From contig SMSO01000032.1 in NCBI GenBank assembly GCA_004764695.1, positions 1,386,501 to 1,450,500 on the forward strand: DNA of 64,000 nucleotides, read 5' to 3'. Position numbers and translations under genes: made by a program. How positions within the stretch are numbered: the first letter of the stretch is position 1; each line of letters starts with the position of its first letter. Under the pieces are notes generated by a model. It was not told the origin of the DNA. It saw nothing but the letters and a program-made list of their open reading frames with translations, and did not search any database. This DNA comes from Schizochytrium sp. TIO01. Lineage: Eukaryota > Sar > Bigyra > Thraustochytrida > Thraustochytriidae. This document shows, piece after piece, positions 36,101 through 47,553 of this stretch.

Positions 36101-36333
36101 GGTGCGCGCACGCAAGCAGGCGAGCTTGCGTGTGCGTGCTTCCGCGCGTGTTTGTAAGGGGTGCGGAATCATCTTCTACACTGTCCTGTCATTCTGTAGC
36201 TCAGTAGAACAGCCACGATCAAAAATCATATGCAGGAAAGGAGTGCGTTGTCCATCATTGGCTAGAATATACCAGACGTCTAAACTATTAGCTTGCCAGA
36301 AGGAGTTGCCGAGCTCTCAATCGGTCGGAGATC
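33101..36333. other. Unique-sequence intergenic region with possible coding debris
   Basis: Microsatellites are scarce here. On the minus strand an ATG-started frame of 106 codons (33806-33486) has ordinary amino-acid composition but no recognised motif. Its tail contains a CAG/GTGTGC junction that could be a splice donor, so it might also be an exon. A further minus-strand frame at about 34016-33839 reads FVRGESVIE and MKLVFENKNSSVNLISVIEE with an internal stop. Both look more like decayed coding sequence than random DNA, but neither can be named. Confidence 0.3.
36104..36137. repeat. GC-rich hairpin upstream of the channel gene
   Basis: The arm CACGCAAGC (36109-36117) pairs with GCTTGCGTG (36124-36132) over a 6-base loop. 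Pairing extends outward, with two G-T pairs, to 36104 and 36137. It lies about 200 bp before the channel start, inside an alternating purine-pyrimidine GC stretch that stands out from AT-rich flanks. It may belong to the promoter or 5' leader. Confidence 0.7.
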
Positions 36334-39270
36334 ATGCAGCGCGCAAGGCAGCAATTGAGCGAGTCTATGAAATCTAATCGCGACAAAAGAAAGACTTCAG
36401 ATATGAGCTGGAAATCACATAGCGCAAAACTCAAAAACTTCTCTATTCGAAGCGGCAAGGCAAGTGTTGCACCATGTCCTGAAGGTACTAGTTCTACCTC
36501 ATCTGCTTCTATGAAACTTCCAAACCTTACGGAGAGTAGAATCGCAAAACTACGTGTGCCAAATACTGAAGATGATCAAGGCTCAGAGCATTTATCGTGG
36601 ATTCATGATGTTCCACAGCGAATCGCAACACAGAAGAGAATTGAGATTCAAGATGAGATTGAGCGCACTAGAAAACGGGTAGATGAAATCTATCGAAATG
36701 TGGATTTTCGGGTGAATCCATCTACCAAAGTGATGCGTTCTTGGAACGCCCTTATCTTTCTCACATTAGTATTCACCGCAACTTGGACCCCTTTTGAGGT
36801 CTCATTCCTCAAAATTGGTATTGATGGACGGTTCGTGCTGAATCGTTTTATTGATACATTCCTAATTGTGGACTTCTTTTTGCAGTTTGTCACTTGCTAC
36901 CAGGACCCCGTTACAGGCGTTTGGATTCGAGACTCCAAGTCAATATTTATACACTACGCTTCGGGTCGACTTATTTTCGATGCTCTTGCTTCGTTCGGGT
37001 GTCTAATATTTGACATGACAGCTTTGTATGGTACATTTCACACCAGTGGAGCTGATGATGGAGGCATTCACACAAACGAACTTCTCGCCACTGGGCGATT
37101 ATTAAGACTATTAAGTTTAATACGTTTTCCCAAGCTCTCGAGCGATACGTTCGAGTACTTTCACTTTCTCCGAGGTGATCAGTGGACATATAATAGACTT
37201 AGCTTGCTCAAATTTCTCTTTATTATTCTCTCGCTGGTACACTGGATGGCTTGTGTCTGGCGTCTTATTACAAAGTTCGAGCAGCATACTGATAATAACT
37301 TTCAAGAAACGTGGATTGTCAGAGAGGATCTCCTTTCAGCAGATCCAGTAGACCAGTATGTTGTTTGCGTGTATTGGGCCAGCACAACAATTACGACAAT
37401 TGGTTACGGTGATATTGCAAATCCAGGTACCGAGCTAGAACGTTTTATTGCAGTCCTAACAATGTTAATGGGGGCGTTAGTATGGGCGCGCATTATTGGT
37501 GGCATTACTTCGATTGTTTCTGCATTCAATATTCAAGACTTGGAGTTCTCAGAACAAATGGATCGCTTGAATGCCTATATGGAGTCTAAGCACATGCCTA
37601 CTGATCTTCGGCATCGCCTTCGAAGATATTTCCGTGCGCGGAGACAAATGGAACAGGATAACTCCTATGCAAGCCTCCTGGAAAAAATGTCTCCTGCGCT
37701 TCGAGGCGAAGTTGCTCGCACTGTGAGTCGTGAATGGCTTGCTCGTGTGCCCTGGTTAAATGTAGGTTCACTAGGTTTTATTGCCTCGGTGGCTATTGCT
37801 CTCGAGCACGAGCTGTATGCTCCAAAAGAGCTTATTATGGGAAGCCAGCTACGTGTGCTCACACGTGGTGTAGTCGCTCGTAATTCCCGTATTTTCACTC
37901 GTGGAAGTGTCTGGGGTATTGATATGATTGTTGCATCTGATGCTTTACGCGACAAAAAACCATCCAGAGCATTAACTTATGCACAGGTCCTGTGTCTCCA
38001 GCAAGATGCTTTGGAGGAGCTTTTGGAGGTTTATCCACATGAACGTGCACGAATTCGTGCTACAGCTTTGTGGATTGCACTTCGTAAAAGTTTTACAAAA
38101 TATGCTGCCAAGTTGCGAATTGGACGGAAAGTGATGCACCAAATAGCTAGTGATGCAGATCGCCTCGGCGTTGACGTTGCAGAGGTCTTTAAGAAGCATG
38201 ATATGCGAGGCAGAGACGAGCTTAATGAAGATGAATTTCTCTCAGCGCTTCGAGTCCTAGGCTATTGTGGACCTGCGAGCCTTATTACTGTTATGATTAG
38301 CCGTTTCGACAAAAATGGAGATGGCTCTGTAGATTATCGTGAGTTCGTTTCCTATTTCATGCGGGATTTTGCCAACGAACGAATGTCAATGGTAAGTGAA
38401 GATGTAAGAAAACGCCACGAACACAAGGGGTTCGTTGATCGAGCGCAGATGTTAGCTCTTCGTGAGCAGCAAATATTCGCAAAGGGCGAGCCTTTGGGCC
38501 AAGGCTACGAAAATCTTCCAATATTAGAAAGCGAGATAGAGGAGGAGCAACAAGACATGGTTTCTAGAATGCCATCAGCACGTAGCGAACTGAGTCGAGA
38601 TGTGATGCACCGCTCCCAACGTGGGCAAGAGAGCTGGTTTAGTGATGACGATGATGATCATGCACATAATATTGTGGTTGTACAACGTAAAAAAACAGCT
38701 ACAGGTAAAATCAAAGGTGCTGCCCGTCCAGCTGAACCATCTCATGCAGGGAATGGAGGTGGCTACAGCCAGTCTGCGTACCGAGGTAACGTGGTTCGAA
38801 CACAGGCAATGAATCCCCAAAGCCACCAAGGTTCTCCTAATTCAATTGCTCCAGCAAAGGTTAATAGCCCAGTGGAATCCGAGCAGCAACGATCAATGTC
38901 AGCGAACGCAAATATGATCACTATGTCACTCTTTGAGAAAGACGCCAATTCTCGTCGATTCAGTCCTAGTTTTCGCGCAGACTCACTATTTATTGAAAAC
39001 CAATCTAGCACATTACAATCATTTCGAGGCCAATCATCTCCTGTACTGAGCATGACAGGTGAGGAGGTTGAAGCTCTTATGGAAAAGAAACTTGCAGGTT
39101 TTCAAAATGAAATTCTGGAAAATATGAAGCGTCTTCTTAGCGGACCACAGGTTCAGACTCAAACACCAAGGGCGAGCATGCTTCAGTCTTCAGTGAATGG
39201 AGATGGTGAGTATGTAAGCCTCACACAGGATGTAGCTATGGATCATTCTTTACCATCGGATTGTCCCTAA
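36334..39270 (+). CDS. CNBD-type voltage-gated potassium channel with C-terminal EF hands
   Basis: A 978-residue membrane protein. The transmembrane core begins with S1 at about 135-158 and S2 at 168-188, followed by S3 and an S4 (about 253-268, LLATGRLLRLLSLIRFPKL) with few positive charges. S5 lies at 290-310. The pore helix and filter are YWASTTITTIGYGD (347-360), a K+-selective signature, and S6 runs 368-398. A C-linker with the usual helices (406-470) and a cyclic-nucleotide-binding homology domain (about 475-568) follow. In that domain the Gly-Glu that binds the nucleotide appears as WGI (527-529), so binding is doubtful. Residues 613-676 carry two EF hands: the first is degenerate, the second (DKNGDGSVDYRE, 659-670) is canonical for Ca2+. 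The last 300 residues are disordered, ending in a short helix. The first ATG of the long frame is used. Confidence 0.95.
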   Translation: MQRARQQLSESMKSNRDKRKTSDMSWKSHSAKLKNFSIRSGKASVAPCPEGTSSTSSASMKLPNLTESRIAKLRVPNTEDDQGSEHLSWIHDVPQRIATQKRIEIQDEIERTRKRVDEIYRNVDFRVNPSTKVMRSWNALIFLTLVFTATWTPFEVSFLKIGIDGRFVLNRFIDTFLIVDFFLQFVTCYQDPVTGVWIRDSKSIFIHYASGRLIFDALASFGCLIFDMTALYGTFHTSGADDGGIHTNELLATGRLLRLLSLIRFPKLSSDTFEYFHFLRGDQWTYNRLSLLKFLFIILSLVHWMACVWRLITKFEQHTDNNFQETWIVREDLLSADPVDQYVVCVYWASTTITTIGYGDIANPGTELERFIAVLTMLMGALVWARIIGGITSIVSAFNIQDLEFSEQMDRLNAYMESKHMPTDLRHRLRRYFRARRQMEQDNSYASLLEKMSPALRGEVARTVSREWLARVPWLNVGSLGFIASVAIALEHELYAPKELIMGSQLRVLTRGVVARNSRIFTRGSVWGIDMIVASDALRDKKPSRALTYAQVLCLQQDALEELLEVYPHERARIRATALWIALRKSFTKYAAKLRIGRKVMHQIASDADRLGVDVAEVFKKHDMRGRDELNEDEFLSALRVLGYCGPASLITVMISRFDKNGDGSVDYREFVSYFMRDFANERMSMVSEDVRKRHEHKGFVDRAQMLALREQQIFAKGEPLGQGYENLPILESEIEEEQQDMVSRMPSARSELSRDVMHRSQRGQESWFSDDDDDHAHNIVVVQRKKTATGKIKGAARPAEPSHAGNGGGYSQSAYRGNVVRTQAMNPQSHQGSPNSIAPAKVNSPVESEQQRSMSANANMITMSLFEKDANSRRFSPSFRADSLFIENQSSTLQSFRGQSSPVLSMTGEEVEALMEKKLAGFQNEILENMKRLLSGPQVQTQTPRASMLQSSVNGDGEYVSLTQDVAMDHSLPSDCP

Positions 39271-41880
39271 AATGCGTAACTTTGATGCCTTCAAAATTTG
39301 TAATTTCCTTTTGGCAGTAGCATCTCTCACATCAAACAAAACAAGAATCTGCCCATCATGTGATAATCCATTTTCTTTTAAAGAATGCACATATATAGAT
39401 AAATAGTTAGATACATAGATAGAGAAGTTTAGAAGTAATTAATGTTCGAGATTTTGTTTTGTTTTCTTCTTCCTCTTGCCTATGGAATGCCTGTTTTAAC
39501 AAGGAGGAGCGATCTTGTTATTGAACAATCGCTTATGGCAGCTTATCAAACACAACTAATAATATGGATCGTAGAAAAATTCATTTTTATTATCAGCTTC
39601 TAGGTCAAGCTCCTCCATTATATTATATGAGTAAGTCAGACCTTCTCAGCAAACGAAATTTAGTTTCCTCCGGGTTTCCTCACTCTATATAACTATTAAA
39701 GCTCGTTTTTGGAGCGCAATTACGCTAAGATGTAGTTATTGTTTTGATCTAACTTTGATGCTATACAGGCATCTCCAATTGAAGAAGGAATTAGTGCACA
39801 ATATATTGCTAGAGTTCTCAGCATCCTATTATACGGCCTCATAGAACTAGGTCTTTCAACAAAATAGAACTATACAATCAGACTTGCATGGTTGAGAAGA
39901 ATTGTATGCATACACATTTCGAAGAGTTGATTATGGTGGAATTCGAAAGAGAAGAGTTAACCTGATTTTGTCATATGAATCTATTGTAGATAAAATATGT
40001 ATTAGTTTCCTAATTGCATCATGAATCTGTCAAATTCCAAGGACATCACATTCAGCCAGCCTCCATTCTGTTCTGTCTTCTTAAAGCCTTCATCACAATT
40101 CTTACATTCATCTTCATCGTCAACCTTTAGCTGACAAGATACATCTTTCAGCATGCTACTTTTGCCTTGTTATTCTGAAGCCCGAAGCTAGGCTCATAGT
40201 GTTGAATGCTAAATTATACCGCATCAAGATATTGTAGACAATATAATCTTTCCTTCTAAACTCAGTAAATATGTTTGCTGACAAATTATCGTGTAGGGTC
40301 TTACCTATATTTTGTACAATACCTTTAATATTATTCAGAGTGGGGTTTTGTGAGAAGAAATTAATAGAAGATCTTGTCTTTGTTAATAACAATCCTGATT
40401 TACCTTTCAGAAGTCTTGCCTTCTCCGTGTTTCGTTAGCCTTGACAATTTCTTCGACACAATTTACTTTTGGTTTTTCCTCCTGGCATAGCAGTCACCAA
40501 GTGGAAAGAAGGACAACGTAGAGTAAGTAGTCCAAGCATTTTTGGAGCCGTGATTTATGGCAGTAGTGCTAGGTACTAGGTATGTTTATGGTATCCCTAC
40601 CAGTACACACTTTGCACACTCATCCGATAATGGGGAGTTGGCCAGCGTGGCAGACAGAACCAATTATAGAATTCCGCAGATTAGATAACTTGGTAAAAAG
40701 ATGATCACCTATGACCATGAGCTGGGTTCAAGGAGGGGCGGTCCCACTGCGGTGGAATTATCGTTTTTCTAAAAGAGCTGTGGGTTTACCATGAAATCTT
40801 GGGACCAGGTATGACAGACGATGGTGGCTCATCATGTAAACTATCGACGCAAGTTAAGTATGACCTAGGGCTCAGTGAGAGGGCAATCAGGAGGTGAGCC
40901 AGCGTCAACGAACAATGCATACATCTCGCAGTCTAGTAAAAAACAAAAGTGTGTGACATTGCAATCTTGTTGGGGTGGAGATAAGGAAATCAAGAGCGGA
41001 GACTCGTTGTTATCTATTCGGAATTCATTTATTCATCTAAAGGCGCTATATAATATAGATCTAGGGTTGCGCCTATATAATTCGATACATAGTAAAATCT
41101 GATTTGGCCATTTTCGTTGGTGGGGCAGCAAAACCCGCGTGTAATTTCACAAGGCTCTGAGAACACAAGAAGAGCCAAGTGTGAGGTAGGTATCTTTGCT
41201 GAAGGCAAAAACTGAAAATGGCAGTATTCCTCCAAAAAGGAGCGAGGTTGGAGGAATGAAAAGAACAACTCGTGGTTTGCTGAAAATATTTCAGGCTGTT
41301 GGTGAGTTGCAGAGGTGATGCTTGCTTGCCTGTTTCGTGAAACATAGCGCAAGATCGCACTTAAAAAATGTGTGAGTGCCAACAAAAGCGTATTGTATGT
41401 TCATCACGGAGATCACAATGATGACCCGTGAGTCTATGTATTGTTTCTTCATCTAACTTGTTTTTCGTCTGCGTGATAGTTTTCTATCTGTTTGTCTGCG
41501 TGTAAAATCTGTCTAGGTTTCGTCATCGTCGTTTTAGAGTTTGTTGTTTTGCACATGCTACATTCATTGTGATGTAGACGCTGTCTACTTTTCCCTGACT
41601 TCTATGTGATTCTCGTGTGGGCCAGCTTCACGAACCAGTAGGATGTATGTCATGGTAAATTTTTGTGGAGGTTCGAGTTCTTAGTTCAAAGCACACAAAG
41701 GGATATTATTGATGCTACTGAAGAACCGAGCCGAAGGGCATGTCCATATTTCGATTAATCCAGGTTCAAGCAGGACACGAAAGATCTTGCAACGGTCGGA
41801 AAATGAGTAGTGGTAAGAGGGAATCAGGGCCACGAAGCGCTGACATGGATCCTTTAGGGCGTTGTGGGACAGTCCCTTCT
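39271..41880. other. Intergenic region with one decayed reading frame
   Basis: Few microsatellites. Apart from the minus-strand remnant listed separately at 40002-40488 no gene is visible. The stretch 40440-40900 is fairly GC-balanced but has no tRNA or other RNA signature that I can recognise. Confidence 0.4.
40002..40488 (-). pseudogene. Unidentified frameshifted coding remnant
   Basis: A minus-strand frame starts with an ATG at 40488 (MPGGKTKSKLCRRNCQG), meets one stop, and then stays open for about 90 codons (GLLLTKTRSSINFF, LHDNLSANIFTEFRRKDY, MRYNLAFNTMSLASGF) to a stop at 40158. In a neighbouring frame a 50-codon ATG-to-stop frame follows at once (MLKDVSCQLKVDDEDECKNC, LEFDRFMMQLGN) to 40002. 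The composition is protein-like, and the arrangement suggests one gene broken by a stop and a frameshift. I do not recognise the family. Confidence 0.3.
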
Positions 41881-42876
41881 TTAGTTGCTAGAAGATAAGC
41901 TGTGGCGAACCATGCGCTTCAGAGATGAGTTCCAGCGGTTCTTGATAGAGTTGTCAGTGCGTCCGGGCAGACGCTTCGCCATTTCCGCCCAGCGGTTGCC
42001 AAGTTGCTGGTGCGAATCAATGATGATTTTATCCTCCTCAGGGGTCCAGGGCTCCTTACGAATACCAGGGCAGAGATGATGGCACCAGCGTTCGCGACAC
42101 TGTTTCGCAATGCGTCCTGGGAGCTCAGCAGCAATTACTTTCCACTTCTTTGGGCCAAACTTCTCAACAAGATCGCAAAGTTGCTTGTCTTCCTCCGGAG
42201 TCCATGTTCCCTTGATAGTAGCACGCTTGTTGCGCTCAGGAGAAAGCACTGGTCGCTGCTGTGAGCTGTTGGATGTTGTAGTCGAGGCGGTAGGGCTGCT
42301 GGCGCCGTTGCGAGCGACTGCTTTGGGCTTACGTGCGCGCTTCTTCTTCTTCATATCCTTGAGAGAAGATGAAGACTCTGCATCACTGCCCGAGTCGATG
42401 CCACTAGAGACAACATTGACAGCTTCACAGAGGGCGGCAGTGGGGGAGCCGGGGTTGAAGTAGTTATCTTCCTCGAGCGAGCTGTCATAGCTGTCAAGTG
42501 CAGTAGGGCGCTGCTTTGCGTACCCAACAGCGAGCTTGGTGGAGTTCTTGCAAGCGCGCTTAAGCGCAGGTTCGTCTTCATCCGACGAGCTGGCTTCGCT
42601 GGCCGCCGAGCGTACAGACACGGTTGCAGAGTCAGAATCTGAGATTTGCGTGTTGGTACGCTTGACTTGATGCATCGAAGGTGAGATGGCAAAGGTTTTT
42701 TTGCCAGTGTATCCCACGGGGGTCACAGGTCTGTTGGGAAACTTGTGATCTTCGCTCATGAGCAGGCTCGTTGCGAGGAGCTGCAGTGACGCGAAGCGGC
42801 TGCTCGTGTTGGCGCTGTGATTACTTTGCGCTGTTGATGGGCGCACCTCATGCTTTGCCATCTCTGACATCATCAT
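41881..42876 (-). CDS. Two-repeat (R2R3) MYB transcription factor
   Basis: A 331-residue nuclear protein with two C-terminal MYB repeats that bind DNA. R2 (about 220-268) has Trp225, Trp245 and Trp264 in [33 protein letters not shown] and KQCRERW. R3 (about 272-318) has Trp277, Trp296 and Trp315 in [32 protein letters not shown] and [13 protein letters not shown]. All six structural tryptophans are present; the first R3 position is Trp as in animal c-Myb, where plant R2R3 proteins usually have Ile or Phe. The N-terminal two thirds is Ser-rich and disordered, with acidic patches that could activate transcription. A basic cluster [10 protein letters not shown] (176-185) is a likely nuclear localisation signal. 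Three ATG codons open the frame; the first is used, though any could be the start. Confidence 0.95.
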   Translation of the reverse strand: MMMSEMAKHEVRPSTAQSNHSANTSSRFASLQLLATSLLMSEDHKFPNRPVTPVGYTGKKTFAISPSMHQVKRTNTQISDSDSATVSVRSAASEASSSDEDEPALKRACKNSTKLAVGYAKQRPTALDSYDSSLEEDNYFNPGSPTAALCEAVNVVSSGIDSGSDAESSSSLKDMKKKKRARKPKAVARNGASSPTASTTTSNSSQQRPVLSPERNKRATIKGTWTPEEDKQLCDLVEKFGPKKWKVIAAELPGRIAKQCRERWCHHLCPGIRKEPWTPEEDKIIIDSHQQLGNRWAEMAKRLPGRTDNSIKNRWNSSLKRMVRHSLSSSN

Positions 42877-45800
42877 TATGTTTTGCTGAGTCGATCGTTA
42901 CCACGAAGCAGGGACTCTTGCTGTCCGTGCCTTGTCGTGCCAGCACTGTCGCTGCTGACTTGGGGGGTTCTCTCACCCGCTTCCACAGGTCACCTGCCAG
43001 TCGCAAGCAAGACCGGGAGAGATGACTTGGGCTGGGGCGAACCTCAGTTTGAAGAGTTCACAGGCAGCGGTTATTTTGACTTTTGCCTGTATGCTTTTGC
43101 AAAGCGAGCGGTCCCACAGATCGCCTTAATTGCAAATTACAGTTGCACAGAAACCAAGACGAGTTTCTCTTGTCTCCTAATAATATACTAGGCGCAGTGG
43201 TCGTTAGCTGGTCCTCTTATTAATACTATTATTATTCTTGTGTTGTTGCTGCTGCTGCAGGAAGCTTGCAACTCGTAGCGCCGTTACCACTTTCGCTTTT
43301 CCTGCTGCTCCGCGCAGTCAGCAAGCTCACCACAATCGCCGAGATGTTTCGTAAGCTGCCTTGCGCAAGCTGGAAGACCTTGGTGTCTACCTAGTTAATC
43401 TATAGCAGTCTCCCGCGCTAAAGCCCAGCCAAGCAGAGAGATTAAAAACAACACCAAAAAAGGAAGGAAGGGGAAGAAACCAGAAAGTGAGCAACGAGTG
43501 CTTCTTCGTCCTCGCTCCTCCTAAGTCCACGGCAGTCTCCAACGCCAACAACAACAACAACAACAACCTGCTTCGGCAAGAGTTACCGCGATTGGTCTTC
43601 GCTCGAAGCGGAGGTGGTGGCTGCCTCTCCAATCTACGTATGTACGTATGTACGTACGAGTGTATGCGATGCTGTTTTTCTTCTGTCCAGCTTTTGCCAG
43701 ATCCCGAATTGTTGTTGTTGTTAATTAATTGATTGATTCAATGCCCTTTTTCCCTTTCTTCCCTCTCTTTTCTATTCTTTTATTGTCTATCTGTGAACAA
43801 ATAAAAGAGGAAAGCAGAATAATCAATCTCTCAGAGAGAAATAAGAGACAACGAATGAAGCGAAGAAGAAAGAGCACAGAGCACGGGAACGGGCCGTTGC
43901 TCCTCTGCTCGCGGTCCTTGCTGCCGGCAGCGGGTCCGCTCAGGTCGCGCTTGCGCTTCTCGCCGCGTGCAGGCGACCGTCCGTGGCTCCTGTGCGGTGA
44001 GCGTGCGGTACCCTTTCGGCCCGCGAGCGAAGACCGAGGCGATGAGGGATGGGAACGAGCGATGAGGAATGCAGCAGCTCAAACAGTATATTGATTCCAA
44101 GAGGCGATGCTCGATGGCCACGGCTCTGCAGAACTGGGCGGCGACTTGGCTGCGCAGCGAGGCGCGAGACGGGGGGAAGGGGGAGGTCCGGGGTCGCTGC
44201 TGAGGAACTGGCGCCGAGGGCGGTTGCTCGTTCGCTCGCGCACTTGCTCGCGTGCCTGCTCGTCGCTCGCTGCTCGAGGGCGCGGCGTTGAGTTGAACGG
44301 GTTTTGAATGATGCATTCAAAAGGAGGAATGAGCTTTCTTATAAAACAAATAGAAGCAACATTTAATTCCTGATTTTTTTTATTTTCATTTTTAAAGTTT
44401 TAAATCAATCAAACATTTGAAACAATGTTTATTTTACAGTTCGTATTAAAATAAAAACCAAAGAGCAGCGAATACTTCGAAAACCAAGGACCAAGGAAAA
44501 GAAAGCAAAGAGAAAGAAAAGTGAGAGTGTGCTACCTGAGAACTACCCCAAACTCTAGCCCTTACAAATCTCCAAGAGGCGGGAATTTGAACGAAAAGAG
44601 TATAAAGTAGGTGCCTTAGCTGTTTGCCTATCTGGGCGGTAGGGACAGTATTAGTTTCATAGAATGCGCGAAAGCTTTACAAAGCATCAAAGAAAGAAAA
44701 GTGAGGAAGTGAGGAAGAAAGTAAGAGGAGAGAAGAAACAAAATAAGTGTTTGCGGGAAAGGGAAATAAATACTTTGTTATGAATTGGCGATAATTCTCA
44801 CTCACTCGTTCACTCACTCCCCAAATACGACCTCTCGCGGCCCTCTTTCTCTCTCTTTGGGGCTTCTTTGCCTTTGAAGTTTAGGGCGAGAAAAAGAAGA
44901 CCAAAGTCGAAGGTGAATCGATCCTTCGCGATAGAATCCTAAAAGACGAAGTAGGGTAGGGAAACGATTGTTTTATAGACTTAGACATTCAAAGTTCCTT
45001 TTTTCTTTCTCTCTCTCTCTCTCTCTCTCTCCATCTCTCTTTTTCTTTTTTAGTGAAGAAGAAATTAGCTATTAGTATTACTATTATTGAAAGCAAAACA
45101 TGTATTTTCCTATGTATGCACCTCTCTCGATACAGTTCCTTGCGAAAACTAATGAATAGCTCCACTGGGAGGTTGCGAAGGAAGGCGGCGGCCTTCACTT
45201 CATGCAATTTGCAGCATCGATCCGCAGAACCTGAAGGTCGATCGAAGGGCGAATTGAGGGAGGAAAAGAATGCACTATTTCATTTTAGAATAAATCAATA
45301 AATCTATCTCTCTATCTCTAGAGCAGTCTAATAATCTAACACGGAATCACAAAGCAGCCAAAATAGAAAGAAAGAGTAAAAGAAAGCGCCTCTGGGAGAG
45401 AGAGAGAGAGAGAGAGAGAGACTCCGACTTTTCCCTCACACCTATTCGCTTTTCAACTTTTTACGATCCCTCAGTCAGCCCCTCACCCTTTCACGGAACT
45501 ACAGAGAGAGAATTCGTCACACCACATACTTTAAAAGCTCTCCCCGTCTCCTCCCTCTGTCTCTGTGGTATGATTTTAAAAAAAAGAAAGAAACATGCTC
45601 AAAAATGGAATCTATGAAAGAATGCAAAGTACGCCACAACATGCTAGATAGGTAGACGCTAAGAGCCTACTAGAACCGCCCACTTTCTAAAACATTCCAT
45701 TTTTAGCTCAATTTTACCTTTCAGTTTCAAACTTAAAATAAAAAGAAGAAATTGCTTATTGCCGGCCTAGTCTGATTGAAGTTGCAATATGTCTTTTGGG

Positions 45801-47520
45801 CAGAGAGAGAGAGAGAGGAAAAGAGGAAAACACCATTGTTGTTAGTCAACTTTGCGAAAGTTGTTACTTTCTTATTTAGTTGGTTATTCTGACGGAATAG
45901 AAATAGAGAAAAGAAAATATGCAAATTGGCAAGCGATCGCAATTTCGGCCTACTAATTTGCAGGAAAAGGCAGAACTCGAAGAAAGGCAAAGCAGAGCAA
46001 AGCAAAGCAAAGCAAAGCAGCGCATCGCATCCATCGCCATGGCCTCATTTGCTCTCCCGTAGGAGCCGCAGCGCGTCCTCGGCCCCTATAAATCCAACTG
46101 CTCTGTCCCGTGCGTCCTCAATCATCAAATGCGCTTTCTTTCTTCTTCTTCTTCTTCTGCTTCTTGAGCTCCATTCTTTCTCTCTCTTTCAAATATACAG
46201 GTGCCTAAGCTGCCTTCTTTCAGAGTTCTCGCGATACGGCCAATATGGAGACCTCCAGTGGCAGTGGAGGCACCGGAGGTGTGAGGTGGGGGTCCCTACA
46301 AAACACCCCTTCCCTCACAGCGCTATGAGGGCAGTGGGTTACAGAGGGCGGAGCGTAGGAAAGAGAAAAGAAAAGTAAGCTGCGCCCCCTCATTCGTTCG
46401 TCCCTTCATTCACTCCTTACTGCTAACTTTTCAATTACTACTGCATACTGGGTGACTGACTGACTGAGTTTTGACTGAGTTTTCCTTTCCTTGTCAAACA
46501 CTTCGCTGTTCTGGGCGGCCTCTGCTGCGGCGCCCTTCTTCGAATGGCCGGCTTCTGCCTACTCCTCGCTCGCTCGAGCTCTTATGAGCTACGTGGCTGC
46601 CCGTTGCACCGTTCAATCGCATTCGCCTGCTCGCCTCGCTCATGCAGACTCGGCTCTGCAGACGGTTTTCAGACGGTTGGGCCTCTTCATTCTTCTGCCT
46701 TGAACGAGAGGCAATGAATCGTTTAGTTCAATTAACTAACTTAATTTTAATAAATAAATAAATGAATGAATGAATTCATTAATTAATTAATTAATTGATT
46801 CCCCGCTCGCCGCCTATCGATTCGCGGCACAGCTATTTATTTGTTCATTGGTTAGCACAAGAGCAAAGATTCATTCCTTCCTTTGATCCTTCACTCATTC
46901 GTGCAATCAATTCATTTGTGAAGACGGTTTAACTCCACGGATTGATTGCCTGATTCGTTCTTCATTCATTTGACTTTGACTTTAAATTGGTTGATTAACT
47001 GATGTGTTGGTTGCCTGACATGCATGCGCTCCCTCTGTTTTAGAGAAATAAAAATAAAGAAATAAAGAAATAAAGAAATAAAAGAAATAAAGAAACTAAG
47101 AGGACTCACTCACTCACTCACTCTTTTCTAGTCTGCTTCGGTCCCCCGGAACTGCAGCAGAGACCTCTCAAAAGCCTGCTGTCCCTGGCCTCGAAGAGCA
47201 GAAGAACGTCCCTCTTACGCCCTCCCAACCCTTCCCTCTGCGCTCTTTGCCCTCTCTCGCCCCTTCCTTGCCAGGCCTTTCCAGGCCTTTCGAGGCCTGC
47301 GCTGCTTTGGGACGAAAGAGGTTCTGCGCCGCTGTTTCCAACGTCGATGATCTCAGCTCAGCGCCTTCAACTAGGAACTCCTAACTGCTGCGCTAGCGGA
47401 ACAGACAGGCAGCAGCAGTAGTTAATTTCTTTCTTTTTCTTCTCTTTCCTTTCCTTTTTTATTAATTTGTTTTTATTAAATTTATTTTTTATTAATTTGT
47501 TTTTTGAATTTAACCCTCAG

Positions 47521-47553
<33 letters not shown>

